64,000 nucleotides of DNA, taken from Ampelomyces quisqualis. Its lineage: Eukaryota > Ascomycota > Dothideomycetes > Pleosporales > Phaeosphaeriaceae. Positions 22,399 to 33,779 of this stretch are shown in pieces. Each line of letters begins with the position of its first letter. Position 1 is the stretch's first letter. A program made the translations under genes and the position numbers. Under the pieces are notes generated by a model. That model saw only the letters and a list, made by a program, of their open reading frames with translations. It made no database searches and was not told the DNA's origin. The DNA lies in NCBI GenBank assembly GCA_018398575.1, contig JAGTXZ010000014.1, positions 1,116,001 through 1,180,000 of the forward strand, written 5' to 3'.

Positions 22399-24834
22399 AT
22401 GTCGCTGTCCCTGCTCGCCGTGTACAACCCGTCGCTCGGCACCAGCGACGCGACGTTCCATCGGCAAATCGTCTTCTACTTCTCCGCCGCCGCCGACGAC
22501 GAGAATGACAGGCTGCGGCAGGTCGGGCTCGCACAGGGCATGGTGGCCTTCGCGAAGAGCTTCTCCAGCGGCGCCGCGGTGGACGCCGTCGAGACGCTCC
22601 AGTCGCGCGTCGTGCTGCACGAGCTGGAGGACGGCTGGTGGATCCTCGCCGTGGGTTGATGCGTGATGCGCTGCCGTCGCAGGGCTGACCGCAACACCAG
22701 GCCATCCGTCTCACGCTCTCGTCGCGCCAAGTCAGCCCTCCCGCGCTGCTCGTGGCGCAGCTCGTCCGCGCACACTCCCTCTTCCGCCTGCATCACGGCG
22801 CGACCCTGGACGCCTTGTTCGCCAAGCACCAGCGCGCCAACTTCTGCTCCATCCTGCACAAGTACTGGGCGCGCTTCGCCTCCAGCTGGCACGTGCTGTT
22901 GCATGGCAGCCCGCCCGTCGACATGTACGCCGGGATGAAGCTGGCTGCAGGCGGCGAGCTGGGCATGGGCGTGGGCGAGGAGGCCTGGGGCAGCAGCGAG
23001 CGAGACGTGCTCGAGGACTTTGCGCGCCGAACCGACGGACTAGTCGACGTCATGGTGTCGCGCTTCGGCGAGCCACCACCGCTGCCACAACCAACGTCCT
23101 CGGCGGATCCGGACCATGGCGACATGTCGCAAGCAGAGCCCTGGCTGGGTGCTGGCCGACACGCTGACGCTCCCGATGGCGTCGTTTTCTCGGGTCTTGG
23201 GGCAGTCAGCCGTAATTCATTGCGACACGTATCACACTGGGTCGAGACTATATACTCCCTGGGCGATCAGGCGTACGGCATACGGGACAACCCGACCTCG
23301 CATAGGAAGAGGCGGAAAAGGAGGAACCTTAAGCCCCCGACGAGTCCACTTCCAGAGGTCCGGCAGCCTCTGCCAAAGGACACTCCTCAAGTTGCTGCAT
23401 CGAGTCTGGATTCAGGCCTTCCACCAGGAATACCACCACCCATCGTGAAAGCAGTGGAAACTTCGCTTCAAAAAGCATCCGCCGGGGCAGAGCAAGGCGA
23501 TAAAGCGTCAAGTCAGGACCAGAAACCGCTACTTGCGTCCCTCGGCGATGCAGAGACGTGGATGAAATATATGACATTGGGCTACGGTACAGCCTGGGGA
23601 GCACAAAAACCAGCGCAAGAAACACAATCCACATCGAGCCAACGAACCGCACCCGAAAGGACTCCGTCTCCAGAGGCCATGCGATATATTGAACCAGAAC
23701 CACATGTCGACGTGCTCGAAGCGAAGCTCAAACAGCAGATTCGGCAGGAGAACGACGGCTACTTCCTCATTGGTCTCAAGGGCGACATGGACCATATGGA
23801 AGGAGATGATGAGACTGAAGACGATTGGAATCATCGAATACCTCTTCGGACCGTGCATGTGGAGGTCAGCCAGCGAGACGACGCGTCTTTGTCGCCGAGC
23901 GGCGACTCAGATGAGACACCAGCTTATGAGCGAGAACTTGGTCTTGGGTCAACAAGTCGAACTGGGCTTTCACGATTACGGCCTGTCATCTATGTGGTAC
24001 GTTTGGCATCCAAGGGAAACCACTTTCACACTAACTCGTGCTCAGCATCGCCCCTTCATATATACCTTCCTCTTCAATCATCGAACAAATTCTCTCAGCA
24101 TTGCCTCATTCTATCGCGACATCCACAACTTCTTCTCCCCACTCCGCAGATCCCTCGACAAGAGCACGTCCCCAGACAAGGTCGCCGCACGTCTTTCTGC
24201 AGCCTCGCAACCGTATACAACTACTTCCTCCCAACGTGGCTCGGGCCCCAACATGCAACCCATCTACGACCTCGTCTACGACCCTCGCACCCTCACCGTG
24301 CACTCGAGCTTGCCCAACATCCCCGACCCGGGCACTGTGACCGCCCAAGGCCTCGGCAGCAACCATCCCTCAGGATGGTCCCGCGTGGAAGCACTCAACG
24401 TCCACTCTCAAATCCTCGCCACCATCTCCAGTACGCGCCGCAATCTCTCGGAAATCGAGCGCACGTGCAAAACATCGCTTGGCTGGTGGGTTGTCTGGAT
24501 GCGTCTTCCTCCCAGTCAGCCCAGTTCCGAAGAAGCCGCCCAAGTGGCAGATGAAGAGAATACGTCTGTGCAATTCAACATGGATGATTTGAGGGAAGCG
24601 TTTCTTATTAGATGCGCCAGCGATGGTAGTCAGACTCCAGGAAACGGGGGAAGAAGTTCTGGTAAGAGTTTTGCGAGCGGTATGTGGAGTAGCATGGGGA
24701 TTGGAGGTGGCACGAGTCAAAGTCAGCGGATGGGAGAGAAAGCAGCAGGGTGGGCACCGAAAGGGGTGTTGGGAGAGGGGATTGGGATTGACGCGAGGAA
24801 GTATGTGGAGGAGTTATTGAGTCTGAATCGATGA
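22399..24834 (+). CDS. CCZ1: Vacuolar fusion protein CCZ1
   Basis: Subunit of the Mon1-Ccz1 guanine-nucleotide exchange factor that activates Ypt7/Rab7 on late endosomes, autophagosomes and vacuoles. Exons 22399-22650, 22701-23996 and 24046-24834, 778 residues. The N-terminal longin region is recognisable: SLLAVYNPSLG, IVFYFSA, VVLHELEDGWWILA. The intron sits just after WWILA, and the next exon opens with AIRLTLSSR and later HGSPPVDMYAG. The second intron (GTACGT to CTCAG, CTAAC) precedes RPFIYTFLF in the longin-like C-terminal region, with SFYRDIHNFF, GWWVVWMRLP and a final ARKYVEELLSLNR. The middle is low complexity. Intact. Confidence 0.92.
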
Positions 24835-24894
24835 TTGTGGTGAAAGGAGGGTGGTGTGCTATCTGCAGGTTTGGTCAAGGAGTGCATCTAGCAT

Positions 24895-25587
24895 GGCGTG
24901 CAGGGTGGGATTCGCCACAAACTCGCGCAGTATGTTCCGGTCCGACCGGACGCTAGAGTACAGCTACGAAGTACGACAACTTCCATCTTGCAACCCTGGC
25001 AAAAGGCTTTGGTAAGGGTGCGACTACCAAGTATCTTGTACGGTCCACTTATTGGCAAAACCTGTTCAAGTCAGATCAACCCTCTTCCGACAACGGCATC
25101 AACATGAATCTCATCGGCTTCTTCCACCCAAAGCATCTGAACGGTACCTGGAATTATCAAGATCCAATTGCCTATAGTCCACTCACAGACTTTTGCCCTC
25201 TCACTTCGAACCCATACGAAATCTTCCAGTCCAGTGCCTGGGAATACATATTCTTTGTGCCCCACGACACCGCCAAAATCATCGACTACTCGGCGAGGAA
25301 AGGTATATGCCTTGAAACGACTCGACTTCTTCCACACATACGGACTAGCCAACATTAGCAATGAACCCGTGTTCTTAACAGTATACATGCCTCGTTCCAC
25401 GGGCCCCATCCCGCCTTTTGTGCCAAGCGAGCACACTATTGTACACTGTCCACGCCTCCCTTTCATACCGCAACGGACTTGATCTAGACAGTCCCTCCTG
25501 CGTGAACATATCCCACGCCAGCCTTTCCAATCCAGGCCAACACATCTCCTTCATCACGCCGCTGTTTTTAAAAGAGCATCGACATGA
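24895..25587 (+). pseudogene. Decayed GH92 alpha-mannosidase fragment
   Basis: Successive pieces in shifting frames match the conserved C-terminal core of GH92 exo-acting alpha-mannosidases: RTLEYSYE (near 24948), then KYLVRSTYWQNLFK (25047 onward), GFFHPKHLNGTWNYQDP, FCPLTSNPYEIFQSSAWEY and FFVPHDTA in one frame to about 25300. One extra base later comes KRLDFFHTYGLANISNEPVFLTVY to about 25460, then after another shift SNPGQHISFITPLF up to the TGA near 25585. At least three frameshifts, no start and no N-terminal domain. Roughly the last 230 residues of a normally 700-800-residue secreted enzyme remain. Order and spacing are preserved, so the decay seems recent. Confidence 0.82.
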
Positions 25588-25771
25588 CTAACCAATTATT
25601 GAAAAAAATGGAGACGAGTGGCAAGGTGGATTCCCACAGTGAGGATAAGAATGTACATGTTCAGAGCGCGAGGCCGAATGGTGATGAGTATACAAGGTTG
25701 GGGAAAAGCCGTCGAGTATGTCGGATGGGATGGGCCGTCGACAGGTTTGTTGTACACTGAATGCAGGATTG

Positions 25772-26735
25772 CTATTTTTTAGTACGCGTACTTTTGCGCG
25801 CACCTTCCGTCACTGGTTCTGCTTTTCGCTTCGTGCCCTTTGTGACCTCCGGCTCCGGCGTCGCTTCGTCAAGCAGTTCCCTTGCCTCGTTTTTCATGTC
25901 TTTCGTCTCCCTTTGAATTTTAATTACCTCTTCTTGGAGTTTGTCCGTCTCTTCTCGAACGCTTTTCGTTTCCTCCAAGGTGTCTTTCATCTCTCTTAAC
26001 ACGCCTTTCGCCTCTTTCAGAAGATACTCCCTATCCCCCGACCCAATGCTTGCGTTGGCCTCGATATCATCATCAACATCAATGGCCTCTTTTCCCAATT
26101 TCCAAGCCACCTTCTCCACGTCCACGGCCCTCACACCCAGCCTCGTTCTTAACGCGCGCACTCCCGCCAACAACGACTCATATTCTTTCGCGGTATACTT
26201 GATCTTTCTTTGCCATCCTTTCGGGGCTCCAGGTTCATCCCACATGCACCATCTGAACAGCTCGTCCGAGAAGAAAGGCACCTTGTCAGGTGATGCAACA
26301 GAGAGCAAGAGAGACGCTGTTGCCGGGCCTATACCCTTTAGATTAGTGAGCACGTGAAGTGCTTTGGTCACATCTGGCAGAAGCTCGAACGCGGCTAGTG
26401 TCGTCTCGTGAATCGTGTCCGGTGGGTTGGACTGCACGAGTTGAAGAAGCTTGGGGCGGAAAGTCCCGTGCTTGCTGGTCCCTATTAGTTGTACGTCTTA
26501 AGTTTTTCACGCATCATGTACAAATGGAGTAAGCGTACAGTTTCCATTCGACGAGTTTCTCTACTTCAGCACGCGTGAGATGCTTGGAGGGTGAGCGCTC
26601 CGCATAGGCGTCAGGGATGACGCTATAGCGATACACGTCGAGGTCGCGTAGTTTATCTGGTACGGCGCTCGCGTATCGTAATAATACGTTGTTGAAGCTT
26701 CGTAACGATATCGTGTTGATGTTGTGAGAAGACAT
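25772..26735 (-). CDS. Helix-hairpin-helix fold protein with C-terminal coiled coil
   Basis: Exons 26539-26735 and 25772-26474 around a 64-nt intron (GTACGC to ACCAG), 299 residues. The joined region reads LTRAEVEKLVEWKLKHGTFRP, a clean continuous helix that supports the splice. A helix-hairpin-helix-like motif (LKGIGPATASLLLSVA) followed by KVPFFSDELFRW resembles DNA-glycosylase-type HhH proteins, but the catalytic Asp/Lys signature and an iron-sulfur cluster are not evident. The C-terminal 90 residues form a charged coiled coil (EYLLKEAKGVLREMKDTLEE...) ending in a basic tail (KGTKRKAEPVTEGARKSTRTKK) like a nuclear signal. Conserved in ascomycetes by my recollection; no named function. DNA binding is inferred. 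Confidence 0.82.
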
Positions 26736-27336
26736 GGTTGTGATGATTGGGATTGGGGTGCACTAAGCGTACTGGTGACGGATAGAGGTGTTGGTGAGAC
26801 GCGAATACGCTAGCACGTGACATACGGTACTACTTTAGTCTCGCTTGCAGGCGACAACAACTTCGACTGCATGTGCTCTTATGTACGCAGATCTCGCTGT
26901 ACATTGCACCCACGAAATGACGCGTCGTCTCAGCAGTTGAAAGCTTCTCAACTTTTCACTGGTATGCTTGTTCAGTTTTGCCCAACGAGATTTCACCTTT
27001 CTTCATATTTCGATTCAGTTGCAACTCTTTGAGATAGTAAGCCAAGGGTTCCGATACAGGGAGGTCATATTCAGCTGTGATTTGGTTATATGTCCGAGCT
27101 CTTGTGTACATACTGCCCGGCAGAGATTCTGGCTTCAGTGTTGTAGTTCCGATTATGAAAAGTGAAGGATTGGCGATGGAGAAACCGCATATAGTTCTTC
27201 CGAAGTTATTCCAGTTCTGCAAAGTCTTGCACTTGGTTCTGGGTCTCTTTCTCCAGCCATTTTCAATGTCGATTTAATTGTCCTTTAGGCTGTGCGAAAC
27301 GAGAGTCTAGTGGCCGCTAATGTGATCGAGTAGAAG
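26736..27336. other. Intergenic, one unassigned reverse frame
   Basis: A CACGTG palindrome lies at 26814-26819, upstream of the HhH gene start at 26735. A reverse frame at 26956-27222 (88 codons, non-ATG start) has ordinary composition but no recognisable motif. It lies directly downstream of the STAND-like relic and could be more of the same decayed gene; this is not supported further. Confidence 0.4.
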
Positions 27337-28118
27337 TTATGTATGCGATAGGATGTGCCTCTTAGCCTGCTCACCGTTAGCCGGCCGATCCAGCGCTTTG
27401 TAAAAAAAAATAGCGAAATAGCTGAAAACCTTGTGGCATTGTACTACTAATTCCCGACAGTCTGGCAGTTTCGAAATGTTGTTACAAAGACGGCAAAGTA
27501 GAGGCCAATGCTCAGACCATGCGATATTATAAGTTACACACTTGCGTTGAGTATTACGCAAGACAGTACTATATATTTCCAAGCATGTCTTGATCATGTC
27601 CGCATATGCATAGGACATGAGTGTTGCCAATCGCTCATCTTTGGTGTCAACATGCGTGGCACCCATATATCGCTTGCGTATGGTGTAGATCTTGTAGTAA
27701 GGGGGAAGTATGTTTGCCATGGCCTCCAACATGCCGGCGATCTTCTCCAGGAAAAGTAAAAATTTGCTTGAACCTGCACCATGATCAATCCACCATGGAG
27801 CTGTGTCACGAGAATCAGTATACATACCTGAAAACCCAAACGAACAAGCGCCCAGAGGGAGCCAGGCCACTCAGCCTTCACTCGAGTGGATATGCTTAGG
27901 ACGCCGAAATAGGCCGCCAACACTCGCACAAAGAGTGTAAACTTGCGTGAGCTTGTGACAAGGGTTCTGTTGCTGGGACTAGTATGTGCTGCAGTTCTCG
28001 GCAGGTCTAGTAGGGAAGAGGCATCGATATAATCAAATGCTCTTTGATGATCTTCTAGAAGAGAGTAGTGGATAGCTTCGATAGACACGTCAAATGACGG
28101 ATGGTCAGAGCTAAGCAA
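27337..28118 (-). pseudogene. Relic of a DUF7708-type N-terminal domain (STAND/NLR-like protein)
   Basis: On the reverse strand, SIEAIHYSLLEDHQRAFDYI and EWPGSLWALVRLGFQ are followed by an intron-like GTATGT...TGCAG (about 27776-27827), then FLEKIAGMLEAMANILPPY and DERLATLMSYAYADMIKTCLEIYSTVLR. This arrangement (GSLWALVRLGFQ, FLEKI, Tyr-Ala-Asp before an aromatic helix) is what I associate with the DUF7708 helical domain at the N-terminus of fungal NACHT/ankyrin proteins. The frame that leaves the splice site does not match the frame of FLEKIAGM, so one base has been gained or lost near 27760. No NTPase or repeat domains follow; the frame stops at 27337. Confidence 0.65.
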
Positions 28119-28720
28119 TGATTAGTCCAGGCTACGAACCTGGGGTGCGTGACTCACCTTGGATCGCTTATTTCTATGTCAACGATTTGCCTTTGTGGCG
28201 ACATGTGCGGCATGAAACGGAAATTGAGCGAATAACTTTTTTTAATTTCGGATGCATGACTGGAAGCGACATAATAGGAACATGGGCACTACAGGAGCAG
28301 CAAAGGATGGAGCAACGAACGCAAGGAGGGGTGAATGTGGAAAACAATTCGATAGCACCGAGCCACGGATGGAAATCGGGCGTCGTGGGGCTGACGCTTT
28401 GCGGGAAAGTAAGCGGGAGAGAGTACCTGCAGAAGCAACTTCACTCGCAAGGTTGTTTACGAAAGAGCTTGGCGACCCCCGCGGAACATGGGCTAACAAC
28501 AGGCCCATGCGACTGAGTGTGAAAGAAACGCATCATCAGCACGACACGTGCTTGCAACTGCAAATGATGCGAAACGGTTCACCTTCAACGAATAGACTTC
28601 TTGGGTATCTCCTCTCCAACGATTATTGCGAAACCTTTGGCGCAACCGACAACTATAATACACTGTATATGAGAAAGGGAGGTGTCGACCTATACAACCT
28701 GGAATGTGGCTACCTAACGG
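28119..28720. other. Intergenic, no gene supported
   Basis: Between the STAND-like relic and the 3' end of NEM1. A forward frame (28252-28851) is open but its product has no known features and it overlaps NEM1 exon 3 on the other strand. Confidence 0.4.
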
Positions 28721-30459
28721 CTACGCCAATGGCATGCCCAGCCGCAGCGCCAACAATGCGCGGACGTCTGTGGCATACTGGAGGCCCTCGAGTAAAGGGA
28801 TCAGATGCTGGAGCTCATAGTCTGTCGGGTCGCTTATCCAGCCCTCGATAGGAATGGCATTGTCTATGCTCTCACATCAGCGAATGTCACCGGGGCGCCA
28901 TTCAGCGCCTCTGCAAAAGCTCACCTGGATGGAATATGTAGCTCAAGGGGCTGTTATCAAGAATCATAACTTTGCTCAGGTCGGGTTCGACTTGGGCGAG
29001 GTCCTTGATGTAAGCCCCGTTGCGTAAGGTGCAGTGTTGCCGATAGTATCTTCCCACAAAGTACTTGCGCTCCACTTCCAGCCAATCGATGACAGGATCG
29101 GCATACTCCTGTACGGAGGCAGTGAAGATGACGAGATTATACCACTTACTAACCTGGGGTCTTCATTAGCTGGACAAGTACACTGCAGATAAGTCATGAT
29201 ACCTTTTTCAGGAACTCGTCACAATATGGCCGTTTGTGAACATAGTACAAGATGGGCACCTGTGGCCCTATGATCTGGCCGCCAGCACCCATTGACGCTT
29301 GGAGCTTCACTTCAACCATGCGGCCGGTTTGAAAGCGGCCGCCCTTGGACATGCTGTGTATCAACGTTTCATCAAGGTCAATAATTAGCGTTTTTTGGTG
29401 CGGCCCCACAGCTGACGTGCCCTTGGAAGAATAAGACGGCTGGCGCCGCGGTACGAGGGGCCGCGGAGGTTGCGGCGCGCGTGGAAATCTGGTCAGTTGT
29501 TTTGAAGCCGTCAGTACCGGGCCAGTAGGAGACTTGAGTGCGGCGGCAGCCTCAGCCGAGACCTGGCCCGAATTGCTCCTGGCGGCCTGCGCCTTTGATG
29601 CGGCTTTGCGCTGTCTCAGGGCATCTTCGTTGTGAAGCTTGATGCGTATGGACCGCTTTGCAGGTGCTATCTCGTCACCACCCGATGATGCGTTCGACTT
29701 TGACCGTGTGTGGCGCGGTGCTATCTCGCCACCAGCCGATGATGCGTTCGACTTTGACCGTGTGTGGCGCGCTGGGCTATCAAGCTCTGCCTCACGCGTG
29801 CGAGGGGTCTCGCCTTCGGAGTCGGATGCCATCGCCGTTGAGGTTGAGGCAATCGATAGGGACCGCCTCGAAGTTCTGCTCGTCTCGATCGTGGCGGTGG
29901 TGGTCGACGGCCGCCGGCTCTTGGGCTTCTCTTTATCACTGCTGGCTGACTTGGGACCCACTGCGTGAGCCGTAGCCTTCTTCCGCCGCGGTCGAGTGAA
30001 GGTCCGCGACATGTGATAGACAGGCGCCAGTAGCGAAAAGGGTCCGTCGTCTGGGTAGTAGAAACATGCGACCAGGTACTGTCCCGTGTACACCAAGGGC
30101 GCCAACAACACTCCCACGGCGCCCACAACGCGCTGGGATATGCGCTCCGGATGCAGCCATCTCCTCCGCGGTCTGGCCTCTCCGAAGGGGCCCTCGGATG
30201 GCTGGTCAAGCAGCGGCGTCTTCTCGTGGTCGGCGGATGACGGCGCCCCGGTGGCAGACTGGCTGGGGACAGCTCGCCTGGCAGCGCCCATGTCGGCCGT
30301 CTCGTCCTGAGCCGCTATGGCTGTGCTCGCATCGTTCGAAGCGCGGGGGGCGGTGGGCCGCGGGCGTGGTTCGACGAGGTTGCTTTCCGAGCCGGCGCGC
30401 GATCGGGCTGGACTTGGCGGGGGGGTTCCAATGTTGGCCAGGGCGCTCAGGGAGTTCAT
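28721..30459 (-). CDS. NEM1: Nem1 phosphatase of the nuclear envelope/ER
   Basis: Catalytic subunit of the Nem1-Spo7 complex that dephosphorylates the lipin Pah1, controlling lipid synthesis and nuclear membrane shape. Exons 29203-30459, 28925-29153 and 28721-28863, 542 residues; introns of 49 and 61 nt, with phase 0 and phase 1 junctions restoring KKVSKWYNLVIFTASVQEYAD and YIFHPDNAIPIEGW. The hydrophobic segment GAVGVLLAPLVYTGQYLVACF near residue 110-135 anchors it. The FCP1/NIF phosphatase motif DLDETLIHS starts near residue 361, and DNSPLSY is the second motif. The long N-terminal region is disordered and holds an 18-residue tandem repeat. Intact and complete. Confidence 0.94.
29660..29770. 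repeat. 54-bp in-frame tandem duplication within NEM1
   Basis: The block gctatctcgtcaccac...gatgatgcgttcgactttgacc, with tgtgtggcgcgg, occurs twice in direct succession around 29663-29716 and 29717-29770. On the coding strand this yields RHTRSKSNASSAGGEIAP followed by RHTRSKSNASSGGDEIAP. Confidence 0.85.
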
Positions 30460-30851
30460 GCTCCGGCCTCAGCCGTGCACTGGTGCGTGTGTCGCGGGGT
30501 AGCTGTTCGCCGTGGTTTGCGGGAGGCTGCTGCTGCTGATGCTGGGGGGGGGGGGGCGCTGCGTGGCTTTCTCGTGGACAGGCAGCGGAGACGGGGTGGC
30601 ACGGTGCAACACCACGGCGGCTCGTTCGACCGAGACGGGCGCGAGGATGGTGCGACGAGAAAGAATGTGTGACGGCAGGGAGGGCATTGGACGTGCCAGA
30701 TGCACCTGGAGCACCATGACGCCGCAGCGACGCTAAGTCGCATTCGGGACGTCGCGGCTTCAATGTTCATGCATCGGCGGCGGGTACCCCACAGCCTGCA
30801 TCGCGCATACACGCTGTCACGCTCCCACATCGGAAGCCTCTCCCACCCAAA
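30460..30851. other. Divergent promoter NEM1/GCD7 with a poly-G tract
   Basis: Shared 392-bp upstream region. A run of 13 G sits at 30544-30556 after a short CTG/CTGAT stretch. No coding features; short frames on both strands are not convincing. Confidence 0.5.
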
Positions 30852-32411
30852 ATGGCCCAGGGCGCGACAGTGCAGGCGCCGGGCCTCTCCACATTTCTGA
30901 GGTCGCTCAAGACCACCCCCGTCGATCCCTCGGTGGAGCACCTGATCTCGTGAGTCGGGCGTCACAGCAACTCGGCGCAAGCATGGCTGACCTCTCCGAG
31001 ACTGCTCAAGCGGCGACAAATACGCAACTCGCGACCATGTGCCATCGCGACGACGGCACTTCTTTTGCGCGTAGTGGGCGAGTTCAAGGGCAGGGACGCG
31101 GCCAAACTGGTGGAGCGCATTCGGCAGGTCGGCAGGCGCTTGACCTCCGCACAGCCACGCGAAGTTGTCGTCGGAAACATGGTCCGCCGTGTGCTGGGCC
31201 TGGTCCGAGAAGTCGTAGACGAGCAGGGAGGCGGGCAGACGCCCACGGGCAGCGAACCGAGCCATCCCCCAGTACACCCCCAGCACGATTCTCTTTCGCG
31301 GCCATCGCTGGCCTCGAGCATGTCGACGTTCAGTCCGCTGAAGCACGCAGTCGTCGAGCCCATGCACACGAGCATCGTCTCCGAGAACATGTCGGACTCA
31401 GGCGAGCTTTCCAGACGTCCTCCGCTGCTCACTTCTCACACCTCGTACGCCCCCACATCAGCAGGCCCTCTGGTCAACTCTTTATTCGGACTCTTCTCGC
31501 AGCCAATCGACGCGGCCTCAAATACCAGTACACCACCTGGGCACATGTCGCCGACTAGCAAAGGCACACTTACGGCGCTCAATCTGGAGCGCCTTGCCGA
31601 TCTCAACAAGGGCCAAACGAACCTGGACCTCAAGGGCGAAGTTATGGAGGGCATAAGAGAACTGCAAGACGAGCTCGACACCTCGGATAAGCAGATTGCT
31701 GAAGTCGCACTCGAGCACATTCACGCCAATGAAATCATCCTCACCCACACAGCCTCGACCACAGTGCAAAAGTTTCTGCTATATGCAGCGCGGAAACGAA
31801 AGTTCACAGTTGTGCATTGCGAAACATATCCGCACGACCACACGGCCACCCACGGCCTTCTCCTGACCGGCAAGAAGCGAGAGTCGAATCCAGATGACGA
31901 CGCGGACGAAGATAAATGGAAACCCCTCACCGAAGCGGGCATTCAGGTTTATGTCATTCCCGACTCGCATGTCTTTGCCATCATGTCCCGTGTGAACAAG
32001 GTGATTCTGGCTACGCATACCGTGTTAGCGAATGGAGGCCTTGTTGCTGCTGCCGGAGCACACATGATTGCCAAAGCGGCGAAAGAGCACCAAACACCCG
32101 TTGTAGTGCTGAGCGGCGTGTACAAGCTCAGTCCTGTGTATCCTTTCGATATCGACGAGCTGATTGAGCATGGTGATGCTGGAGGCGTGGTTCCATACGA
32201 TGACGGCGAGTTTGTAGACAAGGTCGACGTCGAGAACCCTCTCTATGACTATGTGCCAGCGGATCTTGTGGACCTCTACATTACGAATCTGTAAGTCATT
32301 CTCAATTTCAAGTCATCACACATGGCTGACTTCAACAGTGGCGGACATGCTCCATCATACCTTTACCGAATTGTAGCGGATCACTACCGTTCAGAAGATA
32401 TCACTTTGTAG
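30852..32411 (+). CDS. GCD7: Translation initiation factor eIF2B subunit beta
   Basis: Regulatory subunit of the eIF2B guanine-nucleotide exchange complex that recharges eIF2 and senses eIF2 phosphorylation. Exons 30852-30949, 31001-32290 and 32339-32411, 486 residues. Joining yields SVEHLISLLKRRQIRNSRPCAIATTALLLRVVGEF, and the last splice adds GGHAPSYLYRIVADHYRSEDITL. Family features: VGRRLTSAQPREVVVGNMVRRVLG, EIILTHTASTTVQKFL, FTVVHCETYPHDHTATHG, VILATHTVLANGGLVAAAG and YDYVPADLVDLYITNLGG. The AQPRE-VVGN block distinguishes beta from the alpha and delta subunits. Residues around 75-170 are a low-complexity insert, common in fungal orthologues. Confidence 0.95.
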
Positions 32412-32763
32412 TTCAAATACCCAAACAAGTTTCGGGGCAAATTTGCGGAAGTATGTATTCGTTCAGCTCGGGATACTTGAGATGAGCCTGTGTTGCGTAA
32501 TGAGCATGCTTCTATGGTGTTCATTTCGTTGAGCTACGTCATGTGATGGCGCGTTGATTGACCGGGGGCGAATGACGAAACACGTGCTCCGTACCTAGAC
32601 AACGAACCACCCTGCAACTTCAGCTCGACCTTCCCAAGACAGAGCATGAAGCCTTGGGTGTCGAACACAATGGCAGTTAAAGCTATGTCCATCTCGAGCT
32701 ACTCCATGCCATAATTTCTGCACTCACCCGCACTCACCCGCACTCTACACTGCACACCCCACC
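32412..32763. other. Intergenic, promoter of ALG14
   Basis: About 350 bp between GCD7 and ALG14 in tandem orientation. A CACGTG palindrome lies at 32581-32586, about 180 bp before the ALG14 start. A short tandem cactcacccg/cactctaca stretch precedes the ATG. Nothing else seen. Confidence 0.5.
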
Positions 32764-33624
32764 ATGGCAGCCCCACTCACCTCGCTCTTCAGCATCTCGT
32801 TCGCCCTCGCCCTACTAGCCACTCTCTTCGTCGCAGCTACGCTCCGTCTCCTCGCCATACTGCCAGGCCAGCGCGCTAAACCCACACAATGGCGCAAACG
32901 CCCACTCGCAACACGCGTCTTGATCGTCCTCGGTTCCGGCGGACACACACACGAAATGTTCTACCTGCTGCGCGACCTCGACGTCCGCAAGTACACACAC
33001 CGCACATACATTATCAGCAGCGGCGACGCCTTCAGCGCGCAGCGAGCCGTGGAATTCGAAGCGAGTCTGGCGGAAAGAGAAAACGCAGCGCAGAAGAAGA
33101 ACGAGTCGCACGTGCCAGCCGTGGTGGTGAACAGCCAAACGCCGGCAAACAAGCCATCAGCACAGAGACAAGCATGTCTGGGTCCAGAACATTACAACAT
33201 CGCCGTCGTACCCCGCGCCCGAAAGATCCATCAATCGCTCGTCACTACACCGATTTCCGTGCTGTACACGCTGTACAAGTCCTTTGCGCCCCTCCTTGCT
33301 GCGCCTCCACTCGCCCCCAACGCCCCGCAGAGTAACCCTTACCAAGCTGCCGCCGCCGATCTACCAGATCTCATCGTCACGAACGGCCCCGCGACAGCCG
33401 TGATAGTAATCCTTGCGAGCTTGCTACTGCGGTTCTTCAGCGTACGGGGTGCCGACTCGAGGAATAAGTGCAGGACGATATATGTGGAGAGTTTCGCGCG
33501 GGTCAAGGGCCTGAGCCTGAGTGGGAAGTTGTTGAGTAGGGTTGTGGATCGGTTCTTGGTGCAGTGGGAAGAGTTGGAGCACAAGGGAGGTGGCCGGGCG
33601 GAATTCTGGGGCATCCTGGTGTGA
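32764..33624 (+). CDS. ALG14: UDP-GlcNAc transferase subunit ALG14
   Basis: Membrane anchor that recruits Alg13 to the cytosolic face of the ER for addition of the second GlcNAc to dolichol-PP-GlcNAc. Single exon, 286 residues. The N-terminal membrane segment (FSISFALALLATLFVAATLRLL) is followed by the diagnostic VLIVLGSGGHTHEMFYLLRDL, then YTHRTYIISSGD, VVPRARKIHQSLVTTP, DLIVTNGPATAVIVI and the ending FARVKGLSLSGKLL, VDRFLVQWEEL. An Ala/Asn/Lys-rich insert lies near residue 100-140, slightly lengthening it. Convergent with the mitochondrial ribosomal protein gene, 155 bp apart. Confidence 0.94.
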   Translation: MAAPLTSLFSISFALALLATLFVAATLRLLAILPGQRAKPTQWRKRPLATRVLIVLGSGGHTHEMFYLLRDLDVRKYTHRTYIISSGDAFSAQRAVEFEASLAERENAAQKKNESHVPAVVVNSQTPANKPSAQRQACLGPEHYNIAVVPRARKIHQSLVTTPISVLYTLYKSFAPLLAAPPLAPNAPQSNPYQAAAADLPDLIVTNGPATAVIVILASLLLRFFSVRGADSRNKCRTIYVESFARVKGLSLSGKLLSRVVDRFLVQWEELEHKGGGRAEFWGILV

Positions 33625-33779
33625 AGCGGACAGAGAGGAGACAAGAGAAGAGGCGTATTCGATGGGTTGTCTGTTTTTGAAAGCGCGATACCCAATTGAC
33701 TATGCAAGCCCATATTCGTGTCCTTCCTATCAGACAGATGTTATGTTACAGAGAAAGTACAGTGTACATGCCACAAGTT

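Noticed and set aside
28252..28851. 199-codon forward frame upstream of and overlapping NEM1
   Set aside because: No recognisable motif, biased composition and antisense overlap with a well-supported NEM1 exon.
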